Shown here piece by piece: positions 28,645 through 37,926 of a DNA stretch of 49,939 bases. The notes under the pieces are model-generated. The model was given only the letters and a program-made list of their open reading frames with translations. It was not told the DNA's origin and did not search any database. Where the stretch lies: positions 1-49,939 of the IMG/VR virus record IMGVR_UViG_3300006339_000002; one strand, 5' to 3'. The stretch comes from a virus. The first letter of the stretch is position 1. Each line of letters starts with the position of its first letter. The translations under genes were made by a program, and so were the position numbers.

Positions 28645-29952
28645 TTATTGACTTCCTATAATATTCATATTTTTATAAAAACTCATAATTCTTTCTCTTT
28701 GATTATCGTCAAATGCACCATGTAATAAACTTCCACCCCATGCACCTTCTATATCAGTTCCACCATATCCACCAGTAGTTGCTTGAGTCATATCTGCAGT
28801 AGAAGCATACATAACATTAGGATGTTGAAGACCAGTTTTTGCTGGAGTTAATAAACTTTTACTTAAAGTACCTGCAGCATATTTTAAATTTTTTGAAATC
28901 TTACTCTTCTTAGCTTTATTAATTGATGATTTACCTACAGGATTATTATAAGTTTTTTCACCAGTAAATGTATATGAATTAGGTTCATTTGGATTTATTA
29001 ATTTATAATCTCCTGTCATACCTAAATCTGAATTATAAGCACCATCAAAATCTGTTATACCATTATAATTTGTTCCTGTATTATTTACTACTGTATCAAA
29101 AGCTTCTGAATTATTTACATAACTTCCCATTTCTTTTTGATGAGTAACTAAATCATTAAAATATTTTTGTGAATTACCTTGTAACATATTAACATTTGAT
29201 TCCATAGCATTATTAATTGTTTGAGTTACTAATTTATCTGCTTCAGAACTTCCTGCTTTAGTAAACCATCCTTCAGGACTTCCTAATACTTGACCAGTAA
29301 GATTAGCAGGGTCCATAGCACCACCTTGTATTAAACTTCCAGCTTGTTCGGCTGTCATAGTAGTATATTTTGCACCCCAAGGTGTTTCACCTAATACATT
29401 TACTTTACCTGCTTGACCTGCTCTAAATTTTGGTGTATATTGTTTTATTGTACTTCTTGCTTTAGTAAATAAATTTTTTGCACCATTCGAAATTCTAGTC
29501 CATATATTTCCTGAACCTGTTTGAAATTTTTGAAAACCATTTCCAATAGATTTAGTAATACTTTGCCATGTATTTCCAACACTTGTTCTTATAGCACCAG
29601 TTGAAGCTGTATAACCTGTTCTTATAGCATTACCAACTTGTCCAATACTTTTTAAAAATACATTTGATGAATTTAACCATCCTGTACTCATCATTTGTCC
29701 ATGTGGTCCCATCATAGTTCTACCTATCAGTCCACCAGTTGCACCTCCACCTAATGCTGATAAAGCATAAGGCATAGCAATAGCTAAACCAATCATACCT
29801 ATTGGTCCTAATTTTTTAGTTATTCTGCCAACACCTTTCATTACTGATTTTCCTACTTTAGCAATACCTCTAGCAATACCTCTAGTTATTTTCTTAATAG
29901 GTTTCTTAATTACTCTAGCTGCTTTTTTTACTACTTTTGCTACACTTCCCAT
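28645..29952 (-). CDS. Lysine-rich internal virion protein (435 aa)
   Basis: The first 48 residues are an amphipathic basic segment (AKVVKKAARVIKKPIKKITR and onwards) with about 14 lysines, followed by a hydrophobic helix (IGMIGLAIAMPYALSAL, about 51-67) and a Gly-rich, later Ser/Asn/Thr-rich body. This combination suggests membrane insertion during DNA ejection. It lies directly downstream of a HlyC-like lysine acyltransferase gene, so its lysines are an obvious possible target (inference). No catalytic motif. Confidence 0.65.
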   Translation of the reverse strand: MGSVAKVVKKAARVIKKPIKKITRGIARGIAKVGKSVMKGVGRITKKLGPIGMIGLAIAMPYALSALGGGATGGLIGRTMMGPHGQMMSTGWLNSSNVFLKSIGQVGNAIRTGYTASTGAIRTSVGNTWQSITKSIGNGFQKFQTGSGNIWTRISNGAKNLFTKARSTIKQYTPKFRAGQAGKVNVLGETPWGAKYTTMTAEQAGSLIQGGAMDPANLTGQVLGSPEGWFTKAGSSEADKLVTQTINNAMESNVNMLQGNSQKYFNDLVTHQKEMGSYVNNSEAFDTVVNNTGTNYNGITDFDGAYNSDLGMTGDYKLINPNEPNSYTFTGEKTYNNPVGKSSINKAKKSKISKNLKYAAGTLSKSLLTPAKTGLQHPNVMYASTADMTQATTGGYGGTDIEGAWGGSLLHGAFDDNQRERIMSFYKNMNIIGSQ

Positions 29953-29956
29953 ATTA

Positions 29957-30409
29957 TTATTCCTTTAAAAATTTCCTTTTTCCATTTGATGCTTTAATTC
30001 TATTTACTCTTTTTACGTTCTGTCCTTCTTTATCTAATCTTAACCAATTAAAATATTCATCATCAGTTAAAAGTTTTGAAAAATAACTTGCAGTCCAGTT
30101 ATAAATTTCTGTTAATTTATTATAAGCAGTATTAACTGTGTCTATATGCCAACAATTTTTACCACTATCCCAATCAAACTTATCTAATACTCCTGTTAAT
30201 TTATATCTATTTTGTGTTTCATTATTTAAAAATGCCCAGTTAGTAAATGCATAAGCAACCCCTGTATTATCATATCTAAATACTTTATATTGATTTAAAG
30301 CTACAGAAGGTATAATATGTTGAGCTACATCATCTTTTGATAAATTATCATAAACATTATGACTTTTATATAAACGTATTGTATCTTGTATATCTTGACT
30401 TTTATTCAT
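29957..30409 (-). CDS. HlyC-like lysine acyltransferase (150 aa)
   Basis: HlyC/RtxC enzymes transfer a fatty acyl group from acyl carrier protein to internal lysines of RTX toxins. This protein keeps the family pattern: H17 in SHNVY as probable catalytic His, IIPSVALNQYKVFRYDN (NQ at 39-40), VAYAFTNWAFL (W58), FDWDSGKNCWHID (W80, S82-G83, W87, D90). Length is that of the core enzyme. In HlyC the stretch reads SPLHRNW; here about three residues are inserted after the His. No RTX toxin is visible, so the substrate is probably a phage protein, such as the lysine-rich neighbour. It starts within the last base of the 700-aa gene. Confidence 0.72.
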   Translation of the reverse strand: MNKSQDIQDTIRLYKSHNVYDNLSKDDVAQHIIPSVALNQYKVFRYDNTGVAYAFTNWAFLNNETQNRYKLTGVLDKFDWDSGKNCWHIDTVNTAYNKLTEIYNWTASYFSKLLTDDEYFNWLRLDKEGQNVKRVNRIKASNGKRKFLKE

Positions 30410-32511
30410 TATGGTGCGTCTTTACCTCTCCAAATATCTAAAGCAAATCCACCTAAAGTTTTTAAAATATCTGCCTTACCTGCATCAGATGCAGCTTCAT
30501 TTCCTAAAGCAGCTATTGTAATATTAGCTTGTCTTTCTTCATAATTTTGTGCTGATTCATATTCCCATTTAGCAGCATCTCTCATTTCTTGCCATAAGAA
30601 AGATAAACCCTGATTACTCATATTAAATGAGTTCATAGCATTAGCTTGATTTACTGCATTCTGTCCTGCAGTATTTGCAGTATTCAATTGTCTTCGCCAT
30701 TGTACATTTGCTTGTTCAACTAAGTTTGCATTCTGTGTATTAAATTTATTTCGTTCATTATCTAGTTGAGAATTAAATTGTGCAATTTGTGTATTTAAAG
30801 TATTCTCTAATCTATCAGCTTCTAAAGTATTATTCTGATTTAAAGCTGCAACTCTATCTGCTTCCGTTACATTAAACTGACCCATAGCATCATCTCTTGC
30901 AGCATTCTGTGAATTAATTGTAGCTGATAAATTATTTATAAACTGATTCATTTGGTTTGTACTTGATGCATTAAACTGAGCAGCAGCATTTGTAGCAGCT
31001 TGGTCAGTTAACATACCTTGTTGTCTATTTTGTGTATTAACAACTTCTAATTGTTGAGCATTTGACAAGTTAGCCATATCCATTTGTAAAAAAGCTTGAG
31101 CATTAACTACAGCTTTTTGTTGAGCATTGGATAAATTAGCCATATCCATAGTTGCTAATTGAACAGCATTCTGCATAGTAGCTTGTTGAGTATTATTTAA
31201 ATTAGATATTTCAAAAGTTCTAAATAAATTAGAATTTGATATTGCAGTTTGTTGTGCATTATTTAAATTTAAAACATCAAACCCTGCAGTTGTTTGTGCA
31301 TTTGCTAAAGCTGTTTGTTGATTTGTACTTAAATTAGCTAAAGCCATTTGCTGAGTTAACTGAGCACCTGTTAATCCAGCTTGTTGTATGTTAGCTAAGT
31401 TTGCTAATCTTACTTCTTGTTGATGAGAAGCACCAGCTAATATAGCTTGTTGCTCACTCATAGCATTAAGCTTAGTAATTTCTTGAGCAAACTGCCCAGT
31501 CATCATCTGAGCTTTCATATCATTCTCAGCATTAACTAACTGAGTTTGAAAACTCTGTTGTGCTGATAATACAGAAGCTTGTTGTTCGTTTGTTAAATTC
31601 TGTGAAGCTCTTTGTTGTAATGCAGTTGCATTTGATTGAGCTATAGGTAATGCTGATTGTATAATTGCATTAACTAATGCATCTCTACCAATAGTAGATT
31701 TGCTTAAACCTCTTTGAGCTAAATTCTTTTCAACATTTTCTACAGCACCTCTTGCCCATGTAGGTATTGTACCTGTATCTATTCCAGCTAATAAAGAAGT
31801 TAATTGAGTAGATACTAAAGCATCTGTAGGTAATGATGCAATTTGTGCTTGTACATCAGTTGGTTGAGCAACAATTACTTTAGTTACAGAAGCAGGATTA
31901 GTTGCAATTGCTGCCTGAATATTTCCAGGTAGAGTTGCAGTTTGTCCAGCTACTGTAGCTGCAGTTCCACTTAATACTTGAGCTAAAGCTCCAGAAGATA
32001 ATTGTCCTGAAGCAGCTTGAGCTACTGCAGAAGTTGTAGGAGTTGCTGTTGCACCTGTAACAGTCCCAGTTAAAGCTCCAGTTACTGCACCAATTTGAGC
32101 TGTAGTTCCAACTGTACCTGCTTGAGCAGTTCCTGTTTTTGCAGTTCCTAAACCAGCAGTCATTGTTGTAGTTGTTGGACCTGTTGGTGTAGCTGCTTGA
32201 GCTGCTGTTAAAGAAGTTGGTGTTGCAATTGTTTGTCCAGTTATTGTAGTTGTACCAACATCAGTTGGAGCTGCTAATTGTGCACCACCTATTAGTTCAT
32301 CTGTTTGAACAGCTTGAGTTGTATAATCTTGTTTTGCAGCATCAGCTAGTTCAGGAGATTTAATTTGAGTTTTAGCGTATCTATCTAAATACTCATCTCT
32401 TGTTCCAACTTTTTGCTGAACAGGTTGAGAAGCTGTAGGGATATTTGCAAATGTCCTAGCTTCATCTCCTGCTGCATATTTCTTTCTAATTCTTTTTACT
32501 TTTGTTAGCAT
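30409..32511 (-). CDS. Ala/Gln/Thr-rich structural protein with 22-residue repeats (700 aa)
   Basis: A long fibrous or internal virion protein. Residues 1-75 are basic-polar, 80-240 are low-complexity Ala/Thr/Gly/Val, 240-300 hold GTIPTWARGAVENVEKNL then AQRGLSKSTIGRDALV, a segment I recall from similar phage proteins, 305-502 are nine in-register repeats of 22 residues starting N-(L/A) with QQ at positions 6-7, and 503-700 is a Gln/Asn-rich coiled coil ending in KTLGGFALDIWRGK. A 22-residue period equals two hendecads, so a right-handed or straight coiled coil is expected. It precedes the acyltransferase and lysine-rich internal protein. Confidence 0.65.
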   Translation of the reverse strand: MLTKVKRIRKKYAAGDEARTFANIPTASQPVQQKVGTRDEYLDRYAKTQIKSPELADAAKQDYTTQAVQTDELIGGAQLAAPTDVGTTTITGQTIATPTSLTAAQAATPTGPTTTTMTAGLGTAKTGTAQAGTVGTTAQIGAVTGALTGTVTGATATPTTSAVAQAASGQLSSGALAQVLSGTAATVAGQTATLPGNIQAAIATNPASVTKVIVAQPTDVQAQIASLPTDALVSTQLTSLLAGIDTGTIPTWARGAVENVEKNLAQRGLSKSTIGRDALVNAIIQSALPIAQSNATALQQRASQNLTNEQQASVLSAQQSFQTQLVNAENDMKAQMMTGQFAQEITKLNAMSEQQAILAGASHQQEVRLANLANIQQAGLTGAQLTQQMALANLSTNQQTALANAQTTAGFDVLNLNNAQQTAISNSNLFRTFEISNLNNTQQATMQNAVQLATMDMANLSNAQQKAVVNAQAFLQMDMANLSNAQQLEVVNTQNRQQGMLTDQAATNAAAQFNASSTNQMNQFINNLSATINSQNAARDDAMGQFNVTEADRVAALNQNNTLEADRLENTLNTQIAQFNSQLDNERNKFNTQNANLVEQANVQWRRQLNTANTAGQNAVNQANAMNSFNMSNQGLSFLWQEMRDAAKWEYESAQNYEERQANITIAALGNEAASDAGKADILKTLGGFALDIWRGKDAP
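31006..31599 (-). repeat. Nine 22-residue (66-base) repeats
   Basis: Residues 305-502 of the 700-aa protein fall into nine units without gaps. Clear units begin NLTNEQQ, NAMSEQQ, NLANIQQ, NLSTNQQ, NLNNAQQ, NLNNTQQ, NLSNAQQ and NLSNAQQ; the second is degenerate. Confidence 0.8.
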
Positions 32512-32720
32512 TAGCCTATCATCATTGTTTTAATAACATGAATTAAATTCGCAGCGACTCCTGCAAATACAATCCATAATATTTTTTGTATTTGTGAAAT
32601 TTTATAATCGAGGTGAGATAAATGATTTTCTTTTATATTCTTAATTTCTTGTTTAATGAGTTTTAACTCACCATAAATTTCTATAATCTCTTCTCTATTG
32701 CTTTGAACTTTATCATCCAT
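32511..32720 (-). CDS. Membrane-anchored coiled-coil protein (69 aa)
   Basis: A coiled coil (residues 7-45, REEIIEIYGELKLIKQEIKN) followed by a C-terminal membrane helix (ILWIVFAGVAANLIHVI). Tail-anchored layout. I start it at 32720, two bases past the previous stop; an in-frame ATG at 32741 would overlap that gene. It shares its last stop base with the next gene's start. Possibly a holin-like or ejection partner. Confidence 0.6.
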   Translation of the reverse strand: MDDKVQSNREEIIEIYGELKLIKQEIKNIKENHLSHLDYKISQIQKILWIVFAGVAANLIHVIKTMMIG

Positions 32721-32721
32721 T

Positions 32722-32868
32722 TTAAGGTTTTCCTTGTCCACGATATTTTTTAAAACTTCTTCGTTTAGACTTGTTCATTGTTGAGGTTATTGGTCTCCTT
32801 CCAAGACTTGTTCCTTTGTGAATAGGTACATGAGGTTCCTTATTATATAATCCTTTAGCTTTTGACAT
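32722..32868 (-). CDS. Small basic protein ending KKYRGQGKP (48 aa)
   Basis: The stretch STMNKSKRRSFKKYRGQGK is of a type I recall in tiny proteins of marine phage virion operons. Very basic, no membrane helix; perhaps DNA- or capsid-associated. Two bases separate it from the anchored coiled-coil gene. Confidence 0.65.
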   Translation of the reverse strand: MSKAKGLYNKEPHVPIHKGTSLGRRPITSTMNKSKRRSFKKYRGQGKP

Positions 32869-32877
32869 CTCATAAAA

Positions 32878-34722
32878 TTAATACATTAATGAAGCACCAT
32901 AAATATGTGCTGTTTTAGCTGCATCTTGATTAGCGAATGAAATTCGATATTGAATACTTGTTCCTGCTGTAACTACTATATCATTTGCTACTGCTTGTAA
33001 AATTCCTGTTGAAAAAGTTCCACCTGCTGTAAGTACTGCAGTAGTATAATTAGTTCCTCCATTTGCAGAAACTTCTAAAACAATGTCAGTATTTAAAGTA
33101 TTTGTACCTGCAAAATTTTTATAAGTTATTACTGCTCCCATAGTAGAAACTGAAGCATTAGCTGTCGTTGCTGTTGAAACATAATTTCCTGAAGCGTTTA
33201 CTGAACCAGCAGAATAAGCTGCAGTTTCAGGTGTGAAAACTTGTGTACCAGTAGCTGCTGTTGCAGCATATCTTGATATATTAGAAATTCTAAACTCATC
33301 TATATATCCTCTAAAGTGTTCGGCAGATGAAGCTGACCTTGCTGCTACAAATACATTGTCATCATTTTGCATTAAACTAACACCATCTAAAAAATCTTGA
33401 CCTGAACCACTATTATCCCAATAAATTTTACCATTAAAATAACCATACAAATTTCCACTTGTTCTTTGCATAGCCCAATGATTCCAAACACCATTGTCTG
33501 TAAAATCTGATTCTCCTGCTGGGCTGTTACTTCCAAAATCACTATGAAAATTCATATCATTTGGACTACCAGCACTTATTCCCATACAAATTACAGGTTG
33601 ACCACCACCTGTGCCACCATCATTTCCTATTGAGAACAGTCTATTGGAAGTTTCATGAGTAGAGTGATACGCCCAGAAATCTACTGTAAAATCTCCTGTT
33701 GTTGGAAATGCTCTTGTTAATCCTGAAGATAAATTTCCTGTAAGAATATAATCAGCAGTAGCTTGTTCGGTATGTAACGCATAAGTACCAAATTTCTTTT
33801 GTGTTGCGTCTGTTGCAGCACTTCCACTTTTGGTTATTGTAATATCACCACTATTATCAGAACTATCTACAATCGTAGCTGCAGGTGCTGTTTCAAAGTG
33901 CAACATCATTACAGTATTTTCATCAATTCCTTCAGCAGCTTCAACAGAAGCTACATATTCTCCTGCAGCATTTCTTGAACAAGTAGTAAAACTAGCTATT
34001 CCTGCTGAGTCCTCATACTGGTCAACATTAGTATTAACTAAATTATATTTAGCAGCATTAGCATTTGTAGCTTGGTGTAATGCTAAAGTTGCTATATCAT
34101 TTCTTATTGCATCATCATCATATTCTGAAAGTGCTTTATAACTTTGGTCTCCAGCTAAATAAGTTGAAGCTGAAGCTGTACCTGTTCCTAGATTAACTAC
34201 TGGAACTAAACCTGATAATTTTGAAGAAGCTAAACCTGTAATTTTAGCATCTGTAATTGAACCTGCTAATTGAGCATTTGTAATTCCTGTTCCTAATCCA
34301 CCAACACTTGCTGGTAATGTAACTGTATTACCTGATACATCTAATGTTGTTGGTAGTTTAGCAACAGTAACATTGTTATCTAAAATCTTTGCTGTTGTTA
34401 CTGCATCATCTACAATCTTTACAGAACTAACTGTTCCATCTCCAGGGGTTGTAATTAATCCAGTTGCTAAATGAAGAAATGAATTCATTACAGAAGATGA
34501 AGCCATAGAGACTCCAAATGTAATGGTTGAACCAGTTGTAGTATAACTAGCAGATGCTTGAATTATACCATCTACTTCTATTAATAAATTTTGAGTTGCT
34601 GAAGGAATAAATGCTACACCACCTTTAAGTATATTATAAGGTCCTGCAGAATCAGTAAAAGTTATTACATCTAATACTTCAATATTACTAAGATTATCTA
34701 TTCCTCTTCCTATATAAGCCAT
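32878..34722 (-). CDS. Appendage protein with lectin-like (LamG) domain (614 aa)
   Basis: Probably part of the host-recognition apparatus. N-terminal 120 residues carry strands typical of fibre attachment domains (IDNLSNIEVLDVITF), residues about 120-210 show fibre repeats of the type AVTTAKILDNNVTVAKLP, and 265-475 form a concanavalin-like/LamG domain (MMLHFE, FTVDFWAYHS, WNHWAMQR, GYIDEFRISNISRY). The C-terminus is Thr/Ala-rich beta. LamG domains bind sugars or proteins. Follows the duplicated cassette and may be a third, diverged receptor-binding protein. Confidence 0.7.
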   Translation of the reverse strand: MAYIGRGIDNLSNIEVLDVITFTDSAGPYNILKGGVAFIPSATQNLLIEVDGIIQASASYTTTGSTITFGVSMASSSVMNSFLHLATGLITTPGDGTVSSVKIVDDAVTTAKILDNNVTVAKLPTTLDVSGNTVTLPASVGGLGTGITNAQLAGSITDAKITGLASSKLSGLVPVVNLGTGTASASTYLAGDQSYKALSEYDDDAIRNDIATLALHQATNANAAKYNLVNTNVDQYEDSAGIASFTTCSRNAAGEYVASVEAAEGIDENTVMMLHFETAPAATIVDSSDNSGDITITKSGSAATDATQKKFGTYALHTEQATADYILTGNLSSGLTRAFPTTGDFTVDFWAYHSTHETSNRLFSIGNDGGTGGGQPVICMGISAGSPNDMNFHSDFGSNSPAGESDFTDNGVWNHWAMQRTSGNLYGYFNGKIYWDNSGSGQDFLDGVSLMQNDDNVFVAARSASSAEHFRGYIDEFRISNISRYAATAATGTQVFTPETAAYSAGSVNASGNYVSTATTANASVSTMGAVITYKNFAGTNTLNTDIVLEVSANGGTNYTTAVLTAGGTFSTGILQAVANDIVVTAGTSIQYRISFANQDAAKTAHIYGASLMY

Positions 34723-34728
34723 AATTTT

Positions 34729-35787
34729 TTACCTTGCTAATCCTGGGATATCATTACTTGAAACTATAGGAAATTCTGCAAATGCAGAATACATGAATGT
34801 ATTAGCATTATTATTTGCTCCTGCAGTTCTCCATTTAAATCCGTTTGAAACTAAATCTATTCTATCGGTAGTACCTTCTGCATCTGTTGCATTAGCAAAT
34901 AGGGAATTATTATCAACATTATATCCTAGTCTCTTATTGTCAAAAACATACCAATCACTTGTACCATCAATCATTTTGGTTATGATAAATGCTGGTCGAA
35001 ATCCTGTATAGACAAATTGTCCATTAGCATTTGCAGTTCCTTTATAACTTCCCATTTTACTATACCCAGGTACATCACACCAAACATAAGCCATATAAGT
35101 TCCTGTTGAATTATTAACATCACCATCAGTTCCTAAAGAAAATACTGTATCTGTAGGAGTTGTATCATTCCATAGACTTGTGGCTGTATTGAATTGTCCA
35201 GTAGAATTGAGAGTACCATAGTAAGTAGCTCCTGCACCTACGTGTTGAACAGCCCAAGATGTTGCACTATCAGTTCTTTTAACCAATATGAATTTTGGAA
35301 CTTTTCCAAGTCCATGAGCTATAGTAGCTCCTGCTACTTGATTTCCAGGATATTTATACATTCCAAAACCTGCTGTAGTATCAATTAAATATGAACTAGG
35401 TGTTATAGTTCCACCTGATACTCCAGTTGATGTTGCTGCCTTCCAGTTATAACTTACATAATTGGTACCTGAAGTATTGGTAAATTGTGGTGTTCCACCA
35501 CTTCCTCCTTTAGCAACAGTAAATCCATCTGCTCCAAAAACAGATATTTGTCCATAACTGTATGCATCAGGTCCACCTATAGGATTAGTTGCATTCCAAG
35601 AAAGCTCTGTATTATCTCCAGCTCCATTCATTGTATCCCAATTAACCCATTGCCAAGCAACTCTACTTTTTATATTCGTTAAGTTAGGTGTAAATCCAAC
35701 ACCAGTAATAGCTTGAGTAGTACCATTCCCAGTATAAAGTAAAGGAGTAAAAAAGTCTGTTGGTTGAAAAGAAATATATTCTGCCAT
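34729..35787 (-). CDS. Appendage protein, cassette copy 2, third gene (352 aa)
   Basis: Paralogue of 37927-39027. Both begin with a motif like ISFQPTD/ISYQPSD, have (L)YTGNGT / KYTGDGT near residue 18, contain AHGLGKVPKFILVKR or AHGLGAIPHTIFVK, and end AEFP-x-VSSNDIPG-x-AR. The repeated 'HGLG-x-x-P' strands are typical of marine phage appendage proteins (DUF7483-like by pattern). Likely a trimeric beta fibre or receptor-binding part. Copies are about a third identical by eye. Confidence 0.7.
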   Translation of the reverse strand: MAEYISFQPTDFFTPLLYTGNGTTQAITGVGFTPNLTNIKSRVAWQWVNWDTMNGAGDNTELSWNATNPIGGPDAYSYGQISVFGADGFTVAKGGSGGTPQFTNTSGTNYVSYNWKAATSTGVSGGTITPSSYLIDTTAGFGMYKYPGNQVAGATIAHGLGKVPKFILVKRTDSATSWAVQHVGAGATYYGTLNSTGQFNTATSLWNDTTPTDTVFSLGTDGDVNNSTGTYMAYVWCDVPGYSKMGSYKGTANANGQFVYTGFRPAFIITKMIDGTSDWYVFDNKRLGYNVDNNSLFANATDAEGTTDRIDLVSNGFKWRTAGANNNANTFMYSAFAEFPIVSSNDIPGLAR

Positions 35788-35789
35788 GA

Positions 35790-37166
35790 TTAAGCACCTC
35801 CTTGAGATTTAATATTTTTTGTACAGAGAGCATAATAACCTGTCGGAACTGGGTATTTAAAATATCCTATATCTCCAGCACCTTGATTTGATGTTCCTAC
35901 AGTTGTTGTTCCTAGATAACCACCCCCAGCATTAAGCTTATAAGTAGATGTGTAAACATTATCATTATAAGAGGCACAAGGAATATATGTTCCTCCAGTT
36001 GTTGCAGAAGGAGCTGATATTGTAATCGCACCTACTGCTGCATCAAAAGTTGAACTATCCCATGAACCTGAACCATCTGCCCAGGCACCATTATTACTAA
36101 AATATAATTTATTATTAACTAAATCCACAGCCATGCCTATAATATCCCCTGCTACAGGAGCTGCAGCATAAGTAGTTGCTGTACCATTATTTCTTTTTCC
36201 ACCATCATATTCATAAAGACACCATGAATCTGCGTCAGTTCCAGGTTGTAGAGTAGTCGAAGTAGTTGAATGAGTTGCAATTCCTATATACCCATAATTA
36301 TTACCATCTGGATTAGTCCAAGAGGTATGTTCAATTTCCATATAATATTTTCCTCCAATCATTCCCTGAGTTCCTGTGAGATAGGTAGATTGACTTGCAC
36401 TTGTTGGAAGGACAAAAGTATTAGCACCATTACTAAAAGTACATCCTTGCCAATAATTATCCAAAGGATTCCAAGTACAAAAATTATTAGCAGGATTATC
36501 TTTTGTCGCTGTTAAAGTTCCTGATGTAGTCATTGTAAGTGCATTACCAGAACTGTCTAAATCCATATTCGAACTATCTTCCATTTTTAAATAAAATCCA
36601 TTGGTTCCATATGAAGAAACAACAGGTTGTTTATATTTCCAAATTCCACTTGTTGCATCTGTTTCACCAAAGTCTGTTGGTGCTAATGCTAAACCATCTA
36701 CATATAGATAATGAGATAGCAAAACACTTGAATAAGTATCTTCTGATGGAGCATATCCAATAAATTGTCTATAACCAGTTTTACCTGTATACCATTCGGT
36801 ACCTGTCATAGCAGTTTGTGTAGAATAGTTTGTTTCCTCAACTCCATTAATATACATTATACATCTATCTGTTCCTGTTTCAGTCATATCTAATTTAATT
36901 ACAATATGCATCCAGGCAGTTGGGTCTCTAAAGACTCTAGTTGTTTTATAATCTATAGTAGTACCAGGTGATGCTCCTACTATTTTTATGGTGTCATCAG
37001 TATGAAATTTCATATAAAAACTATAAGAGGAATAATCACCAGTCTTACCACCAAAGAAACAATATTGCGAAGTACCTTGTCCACATTTTTTAACCCAAAA
37101 AGATATTGTTGCTTTTTGAACTGCTACTGCTGAAGTTGCGTCTCTATAAATATATGTATCTGCCAT
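35790..37166 (-). CDS. LamG-type appendage protein, cassette copy 2, second gene (458 aa)
   Basis: Paralogue of 39027-40412. The N-terminal 190 residues form a concanavalin-like fold: ATISFWVKKCG, DTIKIVGAS, TTRVFRDPTAWMHIVIKLD and an internal YINGVEETNY. The C-terminal half has WNPLDNYWQGCTFSNG and a SPRY-like run with KYYMEIEHTS and GYIGIA. It ends LCTKNIKSQGGA, matching ICTKNIKLYGAP in the other copy. Probably binds cell-surface glycan. Spacing to the gene before it (nine bases) equals that in copy 1. Confidence 0.75.
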   Translation of the reverse strand: MADTYIYRDATSAVAVQKATISFWVKKCGQGTSQYCFFGGKTGDYSSYSFYMKFHTDDTIKIVGASPGTTIDYKTTRVFRDPTAWMHIVIKLDMTETGTDRCIMYINGVEETNYSTQTAMTGTEWYTGKTGYRQFIGYAPSEDTYSSVLLSHYLYVDGLALAPTDFGETDATSGIWKYKQPVVSSYGTNGFYLKMEDSSNMDLDSSGNALTMTTSGTLTATKDNPANNFCTWNPLDNYWQGCTFSNGANTFVLPTSASQSTYLTGTQGMIGGKYYMEIEHTSWTNPDGNNYGYIGIATHSTTSTTLQPGTDADSWCLYEYDGGKRNNGTATTYAAAPVAGDIIGMAVDLVNNKLYFSNNGAWADGSGSWDSSTFDAAVGAITISAPSATTGGTYIPCASYNDNVYTSTYKLNAGGGYLGTTTVGTSNQGAGDIGYFKYPVPTGYYALCTKNIKSQGGA

Positions 37167-37175
37167 AATTATTTC

Positions 37176-37925
37176 CTAATTAAATTGTCCTCCACCTGAA
37201 GCTCCAAATGACCAAGTCATTGTAAATGCTCTATCGGCTGTTTGTGCTTCTGCGTCTGTTGCAGTAACTGTAAACGAATCGGTTGCTGCTGAACTATGTT
37301 GAGTCTGTGTACCTGTAATAGTACAACTTCCAACTCCAGTTGTAAATGTTAAGCCTGTTGCAATTGCTCCAGTTGTTATAGCGAATGAGGTTGCATCTGT
37401 ACAAGTTAAAGTTTGTGTAGCAATAGCTGAAGCTCCAGCAAAAGTTCCTAAACTTCCTGCTGCTGTAACCCATACAGGTGCATCAGAAACTGTAAGTATT
37501 GCTGTAGTACTTCTTACTGCATTACCATCAGGATTCTCAACTCTTAAAAAATATGTTCCATCTACTGCTAAAGTAAATGTTGCAGTAATAGATGTTCCTG
37601 AAGTATATGTAACACTATCTGCTACAACAATTGCTCCTGAAGAATTAATTGCATCCACATAAGGAACACTTACAAAATTTTCACCTGTAATAACTACTGC
37701 TGTTGAAGTATTTTCAATAGCACTTGGAGCAATAGATGTAATAGTAGGTTTTGTTTCTCCTACGTTTGTTAAATTAACTCCTGATATTGCAGGTAATGTT
37801 GCTGGAAATCTAGCATCAGGTAAAGTTCCTGCTGCTAATTTATCAGCAGATATATCAGTTCCTAATTTAGCATTAGAAATTGAACTATCTGTTATACCTG
37901 GAGTTGTTACTTTTGTTTGTGCCAT
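37176..37925 (-). CDS. Ig-like (IPT) fibre protein, cassette copy 2, first gene (249 aa)
   Basis: Paralogue of 40422-41378. N-terminal 55 residues carry fibre sequence (GITDSSISNAKLGTDISADK), then an IPT/TIG-like Ig domain (KPTITSIAPSAIENTSTAVV ... GENF ... FLRVENPDGNAVRSTTAIL), then a second beta domain (APVWVTAAGSLGTFAG ... DAEAQTADRAFTMTW), and a Gly-rich end GGGQFN. Likely a structural adaptor or decoration of the fibre. Lacks about 60 N-terminal residues present in copy 1. Confidence 0.75.
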   Translation of the reverse strand: MAQTKVTTPGITDSSISNAKLGTDISADKLAAGTLPDARFPATLPAISGVNLTNVGETKPTITSIAPSAIENTSTAVVITGENFVSVPYVDAINSSGAIVVADSVTYTSGTSITATFTLAVDGTYFLRVENPDGNAVRSTTAILTVSDAPVWVTAAGSLGTFAGASAIATQTLTCTDATSFAITTGAIATGLTFTTGVGSCTITGTQTQHSSAATDSFTVTATDAEAQTADRAFTMTWSFGASGGGQFN

Positions 37926-37926
37926 A

